From: Terriglobales bacterium
Lineage (GTDB): Bacteria; Acidobacteriota; Terriglobia; Terriglobales; Acidobacteriaceae
DNA length: 64,000 bases
Direction of reading: 5' to 3'
NCBI GenBank assembly: GCA_025934735.1
Contig: JAICWP010000013.1
Span: 62,001 to 126,000 of the forward strand
In this document: positions 42,136 through 52,198 of the stretch, piece by piece
Numbering within the stretch: the stretch's first letter is position 1
How the letters are laid out: every line of letters starts with the position of its first letter
Translations under genes and position numbers: made by a program
Notes under the pieces: model-generated
Databases searched by the model: none
What the model was told of the DNA's origin: nothing
Seen by the model: only the letters and a program-made list of their open reading frames with translations

Positions 42136-43359
42136 TTATTCTGGATTTAAGGCCTGATAGTCTGCCGGCACGGCGGTCACAAGGCGACCGTGGCAAAGAA
42201 ACACCACCAGGCTGGACTTCGGGTCATCCGCCGAGCGCACAATCAGCAGGCCGTCCCCGTCAACATCGTTGGGAGGAGTGCCGAGCCAATCCACGCGGCT
42301 GATGTTGGACTTAGACACTCGCGTAGCAATCGCAAGGGTCGGATAGCGGATGTCGTAACGGTCCTGGCCATTGGCCAGCAACACGATGCGCCTTACCCCG
42401 TCGGAGCGCACCAGAACGTAGGCCACGTCATCGTCGCTGCCACGGCCGGAAAAATCACCTACAATGCGCCCACTGACGGGAGCGCCGCTGTCGTGCACCC
42501 AGGCGGCCGCGTTCGGATCGAAATCATCTGTCGAAGCCGCCCGCCAGCCGTCCACTCCGGCAATACGGGTGGCGTCCACAGGAAGTACCCCGGCGGCGGC
42601 AGTCTGCGCCTCTGCCAGGATCGGACTGTCCTTGCGCGCCGCTCTTTGGGTGGCGGCAATCACTACCACCACTGCGGCGATGGCCCCCACCACGATGGCG
42701 GCCCGCCCCACGATCCGCTTCTCCTTGTGCAGCGGCTGCACCTTGACAGTATCGGCGGCGGGCATGTGCTTGAGTGCCCCCGCCAACGTAGCCACCGACT
42801 GCAGATGTTCCAGGACGTGGCGGGCGGTGGATTCAGCAGGAATCACCAGCTCGCTGATTTCAATCGAGCCGGCCGATATCGCCACAAAGGTTCCGCTGGA
42901 ACAGGCCAGCTGGTGCAGGGCCCTTGGCACCATCTGCAAGGCCAGAAACAAGCGCGCCTGCCCGGGATCGTCGCTGCGGGTAATGAAGCGGTTGTCGAAA
43001 GCTGGATCGCCGGTGCGCAGGACAGCGCGGCCCTCCCCGGGGTCGGCGGAGCGCGGCGCGATCCAGACGGTGAAGTTCGCCGGCACCCCCATCCGTATGT
43101 TCAGGCCGGGAACATCTTCCTTATTGGAGAAGCGAACTACCGTAGGCAGGCGGTTGAAGTTGCCGGAAATAACCAGGTCGCCCTCGTCGCGGAACATTTC
43201 TCCGCCTAGGGTATCGGTAATTTTTTCCGCATCCCGGCCAATCTCACGGAATCCAGAGAATTTGTGCAGGTTATACACGAGGGCGATGACCGCGCCCAGC
43301 ACGGCCAGCCCGAAGATGATCCCCAGTACGATGGCTAAAGGTGAGAGTGAGCTCATCAT
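42136..43359 (-). CDS. unknown two-helix membrane protein
   Basis: This 407-residue protein has an N-terminal membrane helix (AIVLGIIFGLAVLGAVIALVY), a soluble region of about 190 residues, a second helix at about 225-245 (AAIVVGAIAAVVVVIAA) and a C-terminal domain. The first region (GGEMFRDEGDLVISGNFNRLPTVVRFS) resembles proteins that buffer or bind a ligand at the membrane. The C-terminal part has Asp-rich loops (GDFSGRGSDDDVAYV, DVDGDGLLIVRS) like FG-GAP or Ca-binding repeats. No catalytic motif is seen. The function is unknown. Confidence 0.78.
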   Translation of the reverse strand: MMSSLSPLAIVLGIIFGLAVLGAVIALVYNLHKFSGFREIGRDAEKITDTLGGEMFRDEGDLVISGNFNRLPTVVRFSNKEDVPGLNIRMGVPANFTVWIAPRSADPGEGRAVLRTGDPAFDNRFITRSDDPGQARLFLALQMVPRALHQLACSSGTFVAISAGSIEISELVIPAESTARHVLEHLQSVATLAGALKHMPAADTVKVQPLHKEKRIVGRAAIVVGAIAAVVVVIAATQRAARKDSPILAEAQTAAAGVLPVDATRIAGVDGWRAASTDDFDPNAAAWVHDSGAPVSGRIVGDFSGRGSDDDVAYVLVRSDGVRRIVLLANGQDRYDIRYPTLAIATRVSKSNISRVDWLGTPPNDVDGDGLLIVRSADDPKSSLVVFLCHGRLVTAVPADYQALNPE

Positions 43360-43496
43360 GCTGTTGCACGCCTGCCAGTGTTTCGCTTGTGTGGCCTGCG
43401 CCTCTCGCTGGGGAACGTAGGGAGCAGTCGGCCGCGCTCCCGGGCGCAGTTCTGCCCCTGGAGCGCAATCATACCTTCAAGCTGGAAGCCAGCTAC

Positions 43497-43502
43497 TATA
43501 AT
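43497..43502 (+). promoter_or_regulatory. -10 box TATAAT of the yqeY gene
   Basis: A perfect TATAAT ends eight bases before the yqeY ATG, with CTTCAA at 43475-43480 as a weak -35. Transcription would start at or one to two bases before the ATG, so the mRNA would be leaderless; no Shine-Dalgarno sequence is seen. Confidence 0.5.
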
Positions 43503-43510
43503 GAACCACG

Positions 43511-43969
43511 ATGAGCATCAGCGAAAAAGTACAAAAGGACATGACCGACGCTATGCGGGCTCGGGATGAGCGGCGCCTTTCCGCTCTGCGCATGGTCAAA
43601 GCGGCCCTGAAAAACCGCGAAATCGAGAAGCGCTCCAAGCTGGACGAGAGCGAGGAGATGCAGGTTCTAAGCAGCCTGATCAAGCAGCGCAAGGACTCGG
43701 TGGAGCAGTTCACCAAGGGCGGCCGGCAGGAGCTGGCGGACAAGGAATCCGCGGAAATCACGCTCATTGAGTCTTATTTGCCGCAGGCGGTGCCGGAGAC
43801 GGAGATTGAAGGGGTGGTGCGCACCAAACTCGCCGAACTGCATACCCCGACCCTCAAGGACATGGGCGCCATCATGAAGGCCGTCATGGCCCACTTTCAG
43901 ACCGCCGGCGCCCGGGTGGATGGCAAGCTGGTGAGCGAGATTTTACGGCGGCAGCTCACGGCGAAATAG
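43511..43969 (+). CDS. GatB/YqeY-domain protein
   Basis: This 152-residue protein covers the whole YqeY family: KVQKDMTDAMRARDERRLSALRMVKAALKNREIE, then LIESYLPQAVPETEIEGVV and a C-terminal helical bundle (TLKDMGAIMKAVMAHF, DGKLVSEILRRQL). The domain is related to the tRNA-binding C-terminus of GatB and is often encoded near rpsU or dnaG, but its exact function is unsettled. It stands alone, divergent from the unknown membrane protein. Its start is eight bases after a TATAAT box, suggesting a leaderless message. Confidence 0.92.
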   Translation: MSISEKVQKDMTDAMRARDERRLSALRMVKAALKNREIEKRSKLDESEEMQVLSSLIKQRKDSVEQFTKGGRQELADKESAEITLIESYLPQAVPETEIEGVVRTKLAELHTPTLKDMGAIMKAVMAHFQTAGARVDGKLVSEILRRQLTAK

Positions 43970-44033
43970 CACAGGTATCTGAAGATGCTGCCAGAAACTT
44001 GGCGTTCCGTGCCGATCCGCGGGAATCCGTGGC

Positions 44034-45407
44034 CTAAGAAGTTCCCAGGGCGTCCTGGATGGCGGAGACGATGGAATTCGCCAAGCGCCGCATTTTAGCT
44101 TCGTCGTCAGCCTCAACCATCACCCGAGCCAGGGCTTCGGTGCCGGAATAGCGCACCACTACGCGCCCGTTGCCATTTAATTCCTTCTCCGCGGCAGTAA
44201 TGGCGGCGGCGACCGCGGGAATCTCCATCAACGGCTTCTTCTCGCGCACGCGCACATTTTTGATGACCTGAGGAAAGACCTTGAGATCGGAGACCAAATC
44301 GGCCAGGGGCTTGCCGGTGCGCGCCATCACCTGAAGCACGCGCAGCGCGGTTAGCAGGCCATCGCCGGTGGTGGCGTCGCCATCGCGAAAAATGACATGC
44401 CCAGACTGCTCCCCGCCCAGGGTGCTGCCATGCTTCAGCATCTCTTCCAACACGTACTTGTCGCCTACGGGAGCGCGGAGCATGTGAATGCCGGAGCGGC
44501 GCAGGGCAATTTCCAGGCCCATGTTGGACATCGTTGTGGCCACCACCAGCGAACCGATGAGCGCGCCACGGGCTTGCATTTCGCGGCCAGCCAGCAGCAG
44601 GACGGCGTCGCCATTCACCACCCGCCCGGCGGCATCGCTGAACAGGGCGCGATCGGCATCGCCATCGAAAGTGATGCCCAGGTCATATTGGCCCTTCTCG
44701 GCCGCCACCGCCCGCGCCACGGTTTCCGGATGCAATGCGCCGCACTCATGGTTAATATTGTGGCCGTCCGGTGCCTGGTGCAGGAACTTGGCCTGCACGC
44801 CGCAGGCTCGGAACACGTCTGGGGCCACCGCCGAAGCGGCGCCGTTGGCGCAGTCCACCAGCACCTGCAAGGAGCTTAGATCGGTTCCCGCCACCTGCTG
44901 CGCCAGCCAGCACACGTAATCCCGGTGCAGTTCGGTCGAGCCGGGCAGGGAACAGAACAGGGCCGCCGTTTCGCTCGACGCGGCCGCTTTGCTGCCCAAC
45001 TGCTGGAAGATCTCGGCCTCAATCTGGTGCTCGACGTCATCGGGCAGTTTGAAGCCGTCGGCCGAAAAGACCTTAATGCCATTGTCCATCCAGGGATTGT
45101 GGGAGGCGGAGATGACAATGCCCGCGCCAGAGGCATCATTTCGGGCCAGAAAGGCCACCCCAGGCGTGGTGATCACCCCCGCGCTCTTGACCTCAACTCC
45201 CGCGGCCAGCAGTCCGGCGGCAACCGCATTGGCAATCCACTGGCTGGAGTCACGAGTATCCTGGCCAATGACGGCGCGCTTGTGTTCCGCCGCCGAGCGC
45301 AGCCAATGGCCCAGCGCCCGTCCAATCGCAAACACCGTGGGCTCGTCGAGGGGATACTGGCCTGCCACGCCACGAATACCATCGGTGCCAAACAGTTGTC
45401 GTGCCAC
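44034..45407 (-). CDS. glmM: phosphoglucosamine mutase
   Basis: This 457-residue protein has the four hexose-phosphate mutase regions: LFGTDGIRGVAG, the active Ser102 in GIVISASHNPWMDNG, the metal loop ITFDGDADRALF, the sugar loop GGEQSGHVIF and the phosphate-binding RYSGTEALARVMVEA. It converts glucosamine-6-phosphate to glucosamine-1-phosphate for peptidoglycan and lipid A. It starts at GTG. In many bacteria glmM lies next to cdaA and GlmM can inhibit CdaA; here they are 22 kb apart. Confidence 0.95.
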   Translation of the reverse strand: MARQLFGTDGIRGVAGQYPLDEPTVFAIGRALGHWLRSAAEHKRAVIGQDTRDSSQWIANAVAAGLLAAGVEVKSAGVITTPGVAFLARNDASGAGIVISASHNPWMDNGIKVFSADGFKLPDDVEHQIEAEIFQQLGSKAAASSETAALFCSLPGSTELHRDYVCWLAQQVAGTDLSSLQVLVDCANGAASAVAPDVFRACGVQAKFLHQAPDGHNINHECGALHPETVARAVAAEKGQYDLGITFDGDADRALFSDAAGRVVNGDAVLLLAGREMQARGALIGSLVVATTMSNMGLEIALRRSGIHMLRAPVGDKYVLEEMLKHGSTLGGEQSGHVIFRDGDATTGDGLLTALRVLQVMARTGKPLADLVSDLKVFPQVIKNVRVREKKPLMEIPAVAAAITAAEKELNGNGRVVVRYSGTEALARVMVEADDEAKMRRLANSIVSAIQDALGTS

Positions 45408-45481
45408 GTTATCTAGTTACCTCAAATCAGGGTTGTATGGGAGTCTCTAACCCGCGACCGGGAAGTCGCGCTGGCGCCGGA

Positions 45482-45874
45482 TCACGTCTGTTTTGCTTTC
45501 GCTTTTTCTGTCCGCTCCCCCGCGCACGCCTCGCAAGGGCAATACTCCCGCAAAAAATCCCAGGAATAGATACCCAACTCATGCCCATCATTCCAGCGGA
45601 AGCGGATAGCGTACTTGCCTACAGGCTCGGCCTGCATCGGCTTGGCCGGCGCCTTGAACATGGGCAATGCTCCCGCAGCCGCCTTGGGCCCTTCCCCCGG
45701 TTCGCGGCCACTTTTGCCCCGCTCGTCGTCGCACAGGGCGCAGGGGCAGGCGTCGCGCAGCCACTTGAAGCTGTAGCTGGAGTGGTGTCCGTCCTTCCAC
45801 TCAATGTCCATGCCCGTGCCGGCGGTCAGATTCACCTTGACCGACTTGGGATCAGCCTGCTGATTAGGGGGCAT
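45482..45874 (-). CDS. DUF971 domain protein
   Basis: This 130-residue protein has the DUF971 (GBBH-like N-terminal) signature split over the chain: MDIEWKDGHHSSYSFKWLRDACPCALC at the start and IRFRWNDGHELGIYSWDFLREYCPCEAC near the end, so the motif is internally repeated. Each half carries a CPCxxC cluster that could bind zinc or an Fe-S cluster. The domain occurs at the N-terminus of gamma-butyrobetaine hydroxylases and as stand-alone proteins near Fe-S carriers such as Mrp/ApbC. No such neighbour is present, so the function stays open. Confidence 0.85.
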   Translation of the reverse strand: MPPNQQADPKSVKVNLTAGTGMDIEWKDGHHSSYSFKWLRDACPCALCDDERGKSGREPGEGPKAAAGALPMFKAPAKPMQAEPVGKYAIRFRWNDGHELGIYSWDFLREYCPCEACAGERTEKAKAKQT

Positions 45875-45956
45875 GTTTTCAGTATCGCACAGGAGATTCG
45901 CAGGGATGTGGGTGGTGCACCCAGCAGGCAGTTCGTCGCCGAGTTAATCTTTGCGC

Positions 45957-46058
45957 CTGTCATGTTGAGCGAGGGCGGCGGAACACACCGCGCAGCCGTC
46001 CCTCGACTACGCGGCCTGATTCGCAAGTGAATCGGCCTGCTTCGCCTTGGAATGACAG
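45957..46058. repeat. dispersed intergenic repeat with CTGTCAT/ATGACAG ends
   Basis: The element begins CTGTCATGTTGAGCGAGG and ends CCTTGGAATGACAG, with 7-base terminal inverted repeats. It lies in the 329-base gene-free gap between DUF971 and rpmB, which has no other evident content besides the rpmB promoter. CTGTCAT..GAGCGA..AATGACAG elements are widespread in intergenic DNA of several phyla; whether this copy is one of many here needs the genome. Confidence 0.5.
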
Positions 46059-46132
46059 AATTGTAAGGAGCTGCCATGGACCGCTAAAACACTGCTCCAC
46101 AAGCCAAAGCGTCCCGCCTTATCTCACTGAGT

Positions 46133-46162
46133 TTGTCCAAACCCGCTCTCATCCGGTAAAAT
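46133..46162 (+). promoter_or_regulatory. sigma-70-type promoter of rpmB
   Basis: TTGTCC at 46133-46138 and TAAAAT at 46157-46162 are separated by 18 bases. The predicted transcript has a leader of about 35 bases with GGAG seven bases before the rpmB ATG. This is the best -35/-10 pair seen in the window. Confidence 0.55.
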
Positions 46163-46203
46163 CTAGGTTTAGCCCACTACGTTCTTACAAATCTGGAGCA
46201 CTC

Positions 46204-46392
46204 ATGGCACGCGTATGTGATATCTGCGGCAAGGGGCCGCAATTCGGCAACACCATCAGCCACGCCCACAACACCAGCCGACGGCGCTGGAATGTGAACC
46301 TGCGCCCGGTGCGGGCCATTGTGAACGGCGCCACCCGCAAGCTGCGCGTCTGCACTTCCTGCCTGCGCAGCGGCAAGGTTGTGAAGGCCTAA
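46204..46392 (+). CDS. rpmB: 50S ribosomal protein L28
   Basis: This 62-residue protein is typical of the family: ARVCDICGKGPQFGNTISHAHN (with the CxxC of zinc-ribbon L28), SRRRWNVNLRPVRA and RVCTSCLRSGKVVKA (second CxxC). Keeping all four cysteines makes it a zinc-containing C+ form. ATG at 46204 is preceded by GGAG; the frame upstream is non-coding. It sits alone, not with rpmG. Confidence 0.97.
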   Translation: MARVCDICGKGPQFGNTISHAHNTSRRRWNVNLRPVRAIVNGATRKLRVCTSCLRSGKVVKA

Positions 46393-46399
46393 AATTCCT

Positions 46400-46517
46400 A
46401 ACGCAGAGTTCGCAGACATTTTTAAGGGATTTGCTTGTTTTCTCCTCGCGACCTCTGCGTTGATCCTGTCGGCACAGGGGTTCCTCCGGTTTTCTCTCCG
46501 CGACCTCTGCGTTGATC
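46400..46517. repeat. 52-bp-spaced direct repeats and inverted arm between rpmB and ridA
   Basis: The 19-mer CGCGACCTCTGCGTTGATC occurs twice, at 46447-46465 and 46499-46517, with similar TTTTCTC sequence before each. AACGCAGAG at 46400-46408 is inverted to CTCTGCGTT in both copies, so two alternative hairpins are possible at these convergent gene ends. One may act as terminator, though no T-run directly follows. Confidence 0.6.
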
Positions 46518-46520
46518 TTT

Positions 46521-46898
46521 TTAAGCCAGCGCGATGACGTCAATCTCGACCGCGACATCCCTTGGCAACCGGGCCACCTCCACGGTGGAGCGGGCCGGCG
46601 GGGCTGATTTCCAGAAGCGCCCGTAAACCTCATTCATTGCGGCAAAATCCCCCATATTCTTCAGAAAAACGGTGGTGCGTACCACCCGCTCCAGGCCGCT
46701 GCCCGCGGCCTTCAGGATGGCTTCCAGGTTCTTCAACACGCGCTCGGTCTGCGCCGCCACATCCCCCTGAATAATCTGGGCGTTGGCAGGATCAATGGCA
46801 ATCTGCCCGGAAATAAAAACAAAGCCGTTTCCCTTAATTGCCTGGGAGTAAGGTCCGATGGCCTGCGGCGCATCTTTGGTGGCAACCACGTCGCGCAT
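46521..46898 (-). CDS. ridA: RidA reactive intermediate/imine deaminase
   Basis: This 125-residue protein of canonical RidA form has APQAIGPYSQAIKGNGFVFISGQIAIDP, VLKNLEAILKAAGSGLERVVRTTVFLKNM and the active-site Arg in PPARSTVEVARLPRDVAVEID. It hydrolyses reactive enamine/imine intermediates such as 2-aminoacrylate released by PLP dehydratases, protecting PLP enzymes. It lies 65 bases after the start of rel on the same strand, matching a common rel-ridA neighbourhood. Confidence 0.95.
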   Translation of the reverse strand: MRDVVATKDAPQAIGPYSQAIKGNGFVFISGQIAIDPANAQIIQGDVAAQTERVLKNLEAILKAAGSGLERVVRTTVFLKNMGDFAAMNEVYGRFWKSAPPARSTVEVARLPRDVAVEIDVIALA

Positions 46899-46963
46899 GT
46901 TTCCTCCAGTGCGCAGATCTTAGAGAACGAAGCATTAGCTGCTGAGCTGAGTGACAATTGCCG

Positions 46964-49168
46964 CTAGACCCTCTGCACCCGCTGCACGTCGTGCACCCCG
47001 GCGATTTTGCGCAGGCCGGAGACGATCAGCTCCAGGTGCTTCAGGTCTTCAATATCAATCACCACGTCAATGTTGGCCTGGCTGTTGGCGGTGCGTACTT
47101 CGATGTTGCGGATGTTGGTGTTGTCGTCGCTGATGATGGCGGTGATCTGCTTGAGCATGCCGGCGCGGTCATCACAGAACAAGGTTAGCTTAACCGGATA
47201 TCCGGCAGCGGCGGCGGTATCGCGCGCCCACTCCACGGCAATGCGCCGCTCCGACTCATACATGAGATTGGTCACGTTGGGACAGTTGCGGGAATGCACG
47301 GCCACGCCTTTGCCCCGAGTCACGTATCCGACAATGTCCTCGCCGCGAATTGGATTGCAGCAGCGCGCGCGGTAAACCAGCAGGTCGTCGTGACCCTTCA
47401 CCTTGATGGCGTTGTGGTCGCCGCCGAAAACGCGGCGCACCACGCTGGTAATGGCGCTTTGCTTCTCCTCGTCGGCCTCGCCGGGCGATTCGGAAGCCGC
47501 GGGCGACAGCTTCGCGAGCACCTGGCGCGCGGGAAACTTGCCATAACCGATGCCCGCCAGCAGGTCATCGCCGCGGCCCAAGCCATAGTCCGAGGCTACG
47601 CGCTGGAAATCTGGCTCCTTGATGTCCTTGAGCGCCACCCGGTATTTGCGCGCTTCTTTTTCGATCAGCTTGCGCCCAATCTCGATGGCGCGTTCGCGCT
47701 GGTGCACGTTCATCCAGTGCTTGATCTTGTTGCGCGCGCGCGACGACTTCACCACGCTCAGCCAGTCGCGGCTGGGATGGTGGCCGGCCTGGGTGAGAAT
47801 TTCCACGATATCGCCGCTATGCAGGCGATAGCGCAGCGGCACCATGCGTCCGTTCACCTTGGCGCCTACGCAGGTGTGCCCCACTTCGGTGTGGATGGTG
47901 TAAGCAAAATCCAGCGGCGTGGCGTCCCGCGGCAGGATGACCACTTTGCCTTTTGGGGTGAAGGTGTAGACCTCTTCCGGATAGAGATCAATTTTGAGGG
48001 TAGAGAGGAATTCGTTGGGATCGGAAACATCGCGCTGCCACTCTACTACCTGCCGCAGCCAGGCCAGGCGCTGTTCGTCCTTGGCGCTGACCGGTCCATC
48101 CTTGTACTTCCAGTGGGCGGCGATGCCTTCCTCCGCCATCTTGTGCATTTCCTCGGTACGGATCTGCACCTCGAAGGGCTGCCCGTTCTCCGCGATCACC
48201 GAGGTGTGCAGCGACTGATAAAAATTGGGCCGCGGCATGGCGATGAAGTCCTTGATCCGGCTGGGAACCGGCCGCCATAAATTGTGAATAATGCCCAGCA
48301 CCCCATAGCAGTCCTGCACGTTGTTGGCGATCACGCGCACCGCAAACAGGTCGTACATCTGGTCCACGGTAATACGCTGCCGCAGAATTTTCTGATGAAT
48401 GCTATAGAGGCGTTTGATGCGGCTCTGCACCAGCGCCTCAATGCCGGCTTCCTTGAACTTTTCCCGCAGGAGTTCTTCGATCTGGGCGAGAAAGTGTTCC
48501 CCGGCCTTGCGCCGGGATTCCACCGCCGCGTGGACCTGGTCGTAACCGATAGGGTCCATGTAGCGGAAACCCAGGTCTTCCAGTTCGCCGCGAATTTTGC
48601 CCATGCCTAGGCGGTGCGCGATGGGAGCGTAAATTTCCAGCGTTTCCTTGGCGATGCGCTGCTGGCGCTCGGGCGGAAGGTGCTCCAGGGTGCGCATGTT
48701 GTGCAGGCGGTCGGCTAACTTGATAAGGACCACGCGGATGTCGTCCACCATGGCCAGCACCATCTTGCGCACGTTCTCCGCCTGGCGCTCTTCACTGGAA
48801 GCAAAATCGATTTTGCTGATCTTGGTGACGCCTTCGACAATGTGCGCCACCTGCTCGCCGAATTCCTTGCGGATGTCAATGATGGTGACCGAGGTGTCTT
48901 CCACCGAATCGTGCAGCAGGCCGGCGACGATAGCGATGGGATCGAGCTTCATCTCCGCCAGCACGCAGGCCACCTCTAGGGGGTGAACCAGATAGGGTTC
49001 GCCCGAAGCGCGCTGCTGGCCGGTGTGGTGCAGGAGGGAGTAATTGTAAGCGCTGCGAATCAGCCCCAAATCGTCGTTCGGGCGATAAGATCGGACCTTT
49101 TTCAGCAGCTCGCGGAAACGCGTAACCGTGAGCACATTGGTCGCGATCTGGTGGCGCAGCGTCGCCAT
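46964..49168 (-). CDS. rel: bifunctional (p)ppGpp synthetase/hydrolase
   Basis: This 734-residue RelA/SpoT homologue has the HD hydrolase domain (LVHPLEVACVLAEM, VAGLLHDSVEDT, KLADRLHNMRTLEHLPPERQ). The synthetase domain follows (DLFAVRVIAN, RIKDFIAMPRPNFYQSLHTSVI, EVQIRTEEMHKMAEEGIAAHWKYKDG), then TGS (VYTFTPKGKVVILPRDATPLDFAY), the zinc-finger-like region (RCCNPIRGEDIVGYVTRGKG) and ACT. Both catalytic halves look intact, so it can make and degrade the stringent-response alarmone at the ribosome. The gene is divergent from the epimerase gene. Confidence 0.96.
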   Translation of the reverse strand: MATLRHQIATNVLTVTRFRELLKKVRSYRPNDDLGLIRSAYNYSLLHHTGQQRASGEPYLVHPLEVACVLAEMKLDPIAIVAGLLHDSVEDTSVTIIDIRKEFGEQVAHIVEGVTKISKIDFASSEERQAENVRKMVLAMVDDIRVVLIKLADRLHNMRTLEHLPPERQQRIAKETLEIYAPIAHRLGMGKIRGELEDLGFRYMDPIGYDQVHAAVESRRKAGEHFLAQIEELLREKFKEAGIEALVQSRIKRLYSIHQKILRQRITVDQMYDLFAVRVIANNVQDCYGVLGIIHNLWRPVPSRIKDFIAMPRPNFYQSLHTSVIAENGQPFEVQIRTEEMHKMAEEGIAAHWKYKDGPVSAKDEQRLAWLRQVVEWQRDVSDPNEFLSTLKIDLYPEEVYTFTPKGKVVILPRDATPLDFAYTIHTEVGHTCVGAKVNGRMVPLRYRLHSGDIVEILTQAGHHPSRDWLSVVKSSRARNKIKHWMNVHQRERAIEIGRKLIEKEARKYRVALKDIKEPDFQRVASDYGLGRGDDLLAGIGYGKFPARQVLAKLSPAASESPGEADEEKQSAITSVVRRVFGGDHNAIKVKGHDDLLVYRARCCNPIRGEDIVGYVTRGKGVAVHSRNCPNVTNLMYESERRIAVEWARDTAAAAGYPVKLTLFCDDRAGMLKQITAIISDDNTNIRNIEVRTANSQANIDVVIDIEDLKHLELIVSGLRKIAGVHDVQRVQRV

Positions 49169-49348
49169 GCTTCATTATAGCGTTGCATTTTTGGCAATTT
49201 ACCCAGCCAATGCCCGCTCATGCGCCCTAAGTAGCTGTAAGGGCTAGAGTTGTACCCAAGCCTGCCACCTGGATGAAAAATAGCGCGCCACATCAGGGGG
49301 CACGAGCAGGGGCAAGAATCGCCAGGCGTTGTAAGCTATGGGGCTCCT

Positions 49349-50263
49349 ATGAGCTTCCTGAAGATTCTTGCCAGCGGAACCTCGGGACCGATCGGCGGGG
49401 CGCTGGTGCCGGCGCTGACGGCGGCCGGCCACCACGTCACCCGGCTGGTGCGCCGCCCGGCCGCCGCCGCGGACGAAGTCGAGTGGGACCCGATGAGGCC
49501 GCTTAATCCGGAGACCGTAAGCGGTTATGACGCCATCATCCACCTGGCCGGGGAAACCATCGTCAGTCATTGGGACCAGAAGAAAAGAGAGAAGATTCGA
49601 GATTCGCGGGTGACCAGCACGCGCAACCTGGTGCAGGCGCTGGTCCAGAGCCAGCAGAAGCCGCGGGTGCTCATTACCGCCTCTGCGATCGGCTATTACG
49701 GCAATCGTGGCCAGGAAAGGCTCACCGAGAACAGCGACCCTGGCTACAACTTTCTCGGCATGGTGTGCCGCGAATGGGAAGCGGCCACCAAACCGGCGGC
49801 CGAGGCAGGCATTCGCACGGTGCAGTTGCGCATTGGCATCATGCTCAGCATGCAAGGGGGCGCGCTCAAGCAGATGGTCAGGCCATTCCGCTTCGGCCTG
49901 GGAGGAATTATTGGCAATGGGCAACAGTACTGGAGTTGGGTGGCGCTGGAAGATGTGGTCGGCGCGGTGCAGCATGCGCTGACCCACGACGGTCTTTCCG
50001 GGCCCGTGAACGTGGTGTCGCCCAATCCCGTCACCAACATTGATTTCACCCGCGCCATCGCCCAGGTGGTGCACCGCCCCGCGCTGTTCCCCCTGCCGCC
50101 CTTCGCGGTGCGCCTGTTCTTCGGGCAGATGGGAGAGGAACTGATGCTGGCCAGCGCCCGGGTATTGCCTACCAAGTTGGAAGCCAGCGGCTACAAATTT
50201 CGCTATCCCGAGCTGAAGCCCGCCCTGATGGATATCCTCCGCAACAAACCGGCCACGGAGTAG
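49349..50263 (+). CDS. TIGR01777-family NAD(P)-dependent epimerase
   Basis: This 304-residue SDR protein has the modified nucleotide site ASGTSGPIGGALVPALTAAGH, the early Trp/Asp motif VEWDPM, YDAIIHLAGETI and a YYGNRG-type active-site Tyr (ASAIGYYGNRG). The C-terminal DUF1731 helix ends around LPTKLEASGYKFRYPELKPAL. The family includes YfcH and SulA-like proteins and chloroplast homologues, with no firmly known substrate. The ATG follows a TATGGGGCTCC context without an ideal ribosome site. It converges on lepA. Confidence 0.92.
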   Translation: MSFLKILASGTSGPIGGALVPALTAAGHHVTRLVRRPAAAADEVEWDPMRPLNPETVSGYDAIIHLAGETIVSHWDQKKREKIRDSRVTSTRNLVQALVQSQQKPRVLITASAIGYYGNRGQERLTENSDPGYNFLGMVCREWEAATKPAAEAGIRTVQLRIGIMLSMQGGALKQMVRPFRFGLGGIIGNGQQYWSWVALEDVVGAVQHALTHDGLSGPVNVVSPNPVTNIDFTRAIAQVVHRPALFPLPPFAVRLFFGQMGEELMLASARVLPTKLEASGYKFRYPELKPALMDILRNKPATE

Positions 50264-50318
50264 CACGGATGCTTTATCCGCGGCAGAAGAATTTTTCTGC
50301 GGACTCTGGCTTGGAAGG

Positions 50319-52121
<1,803 letters not shown>

Positions 52122-52198
52122 CAGGATGGTGGGAACACATCAATTCTAGCAGGTAGGCTATTGGCCCTTTGCCCCTTCGCTCTTCTCCGCAGCCCTGG

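Noticed and set aside
47294-48280. 328-codon plus-strand frame
   Set aside because: Antisense to the Rel synthetase domain; no domain of its own.
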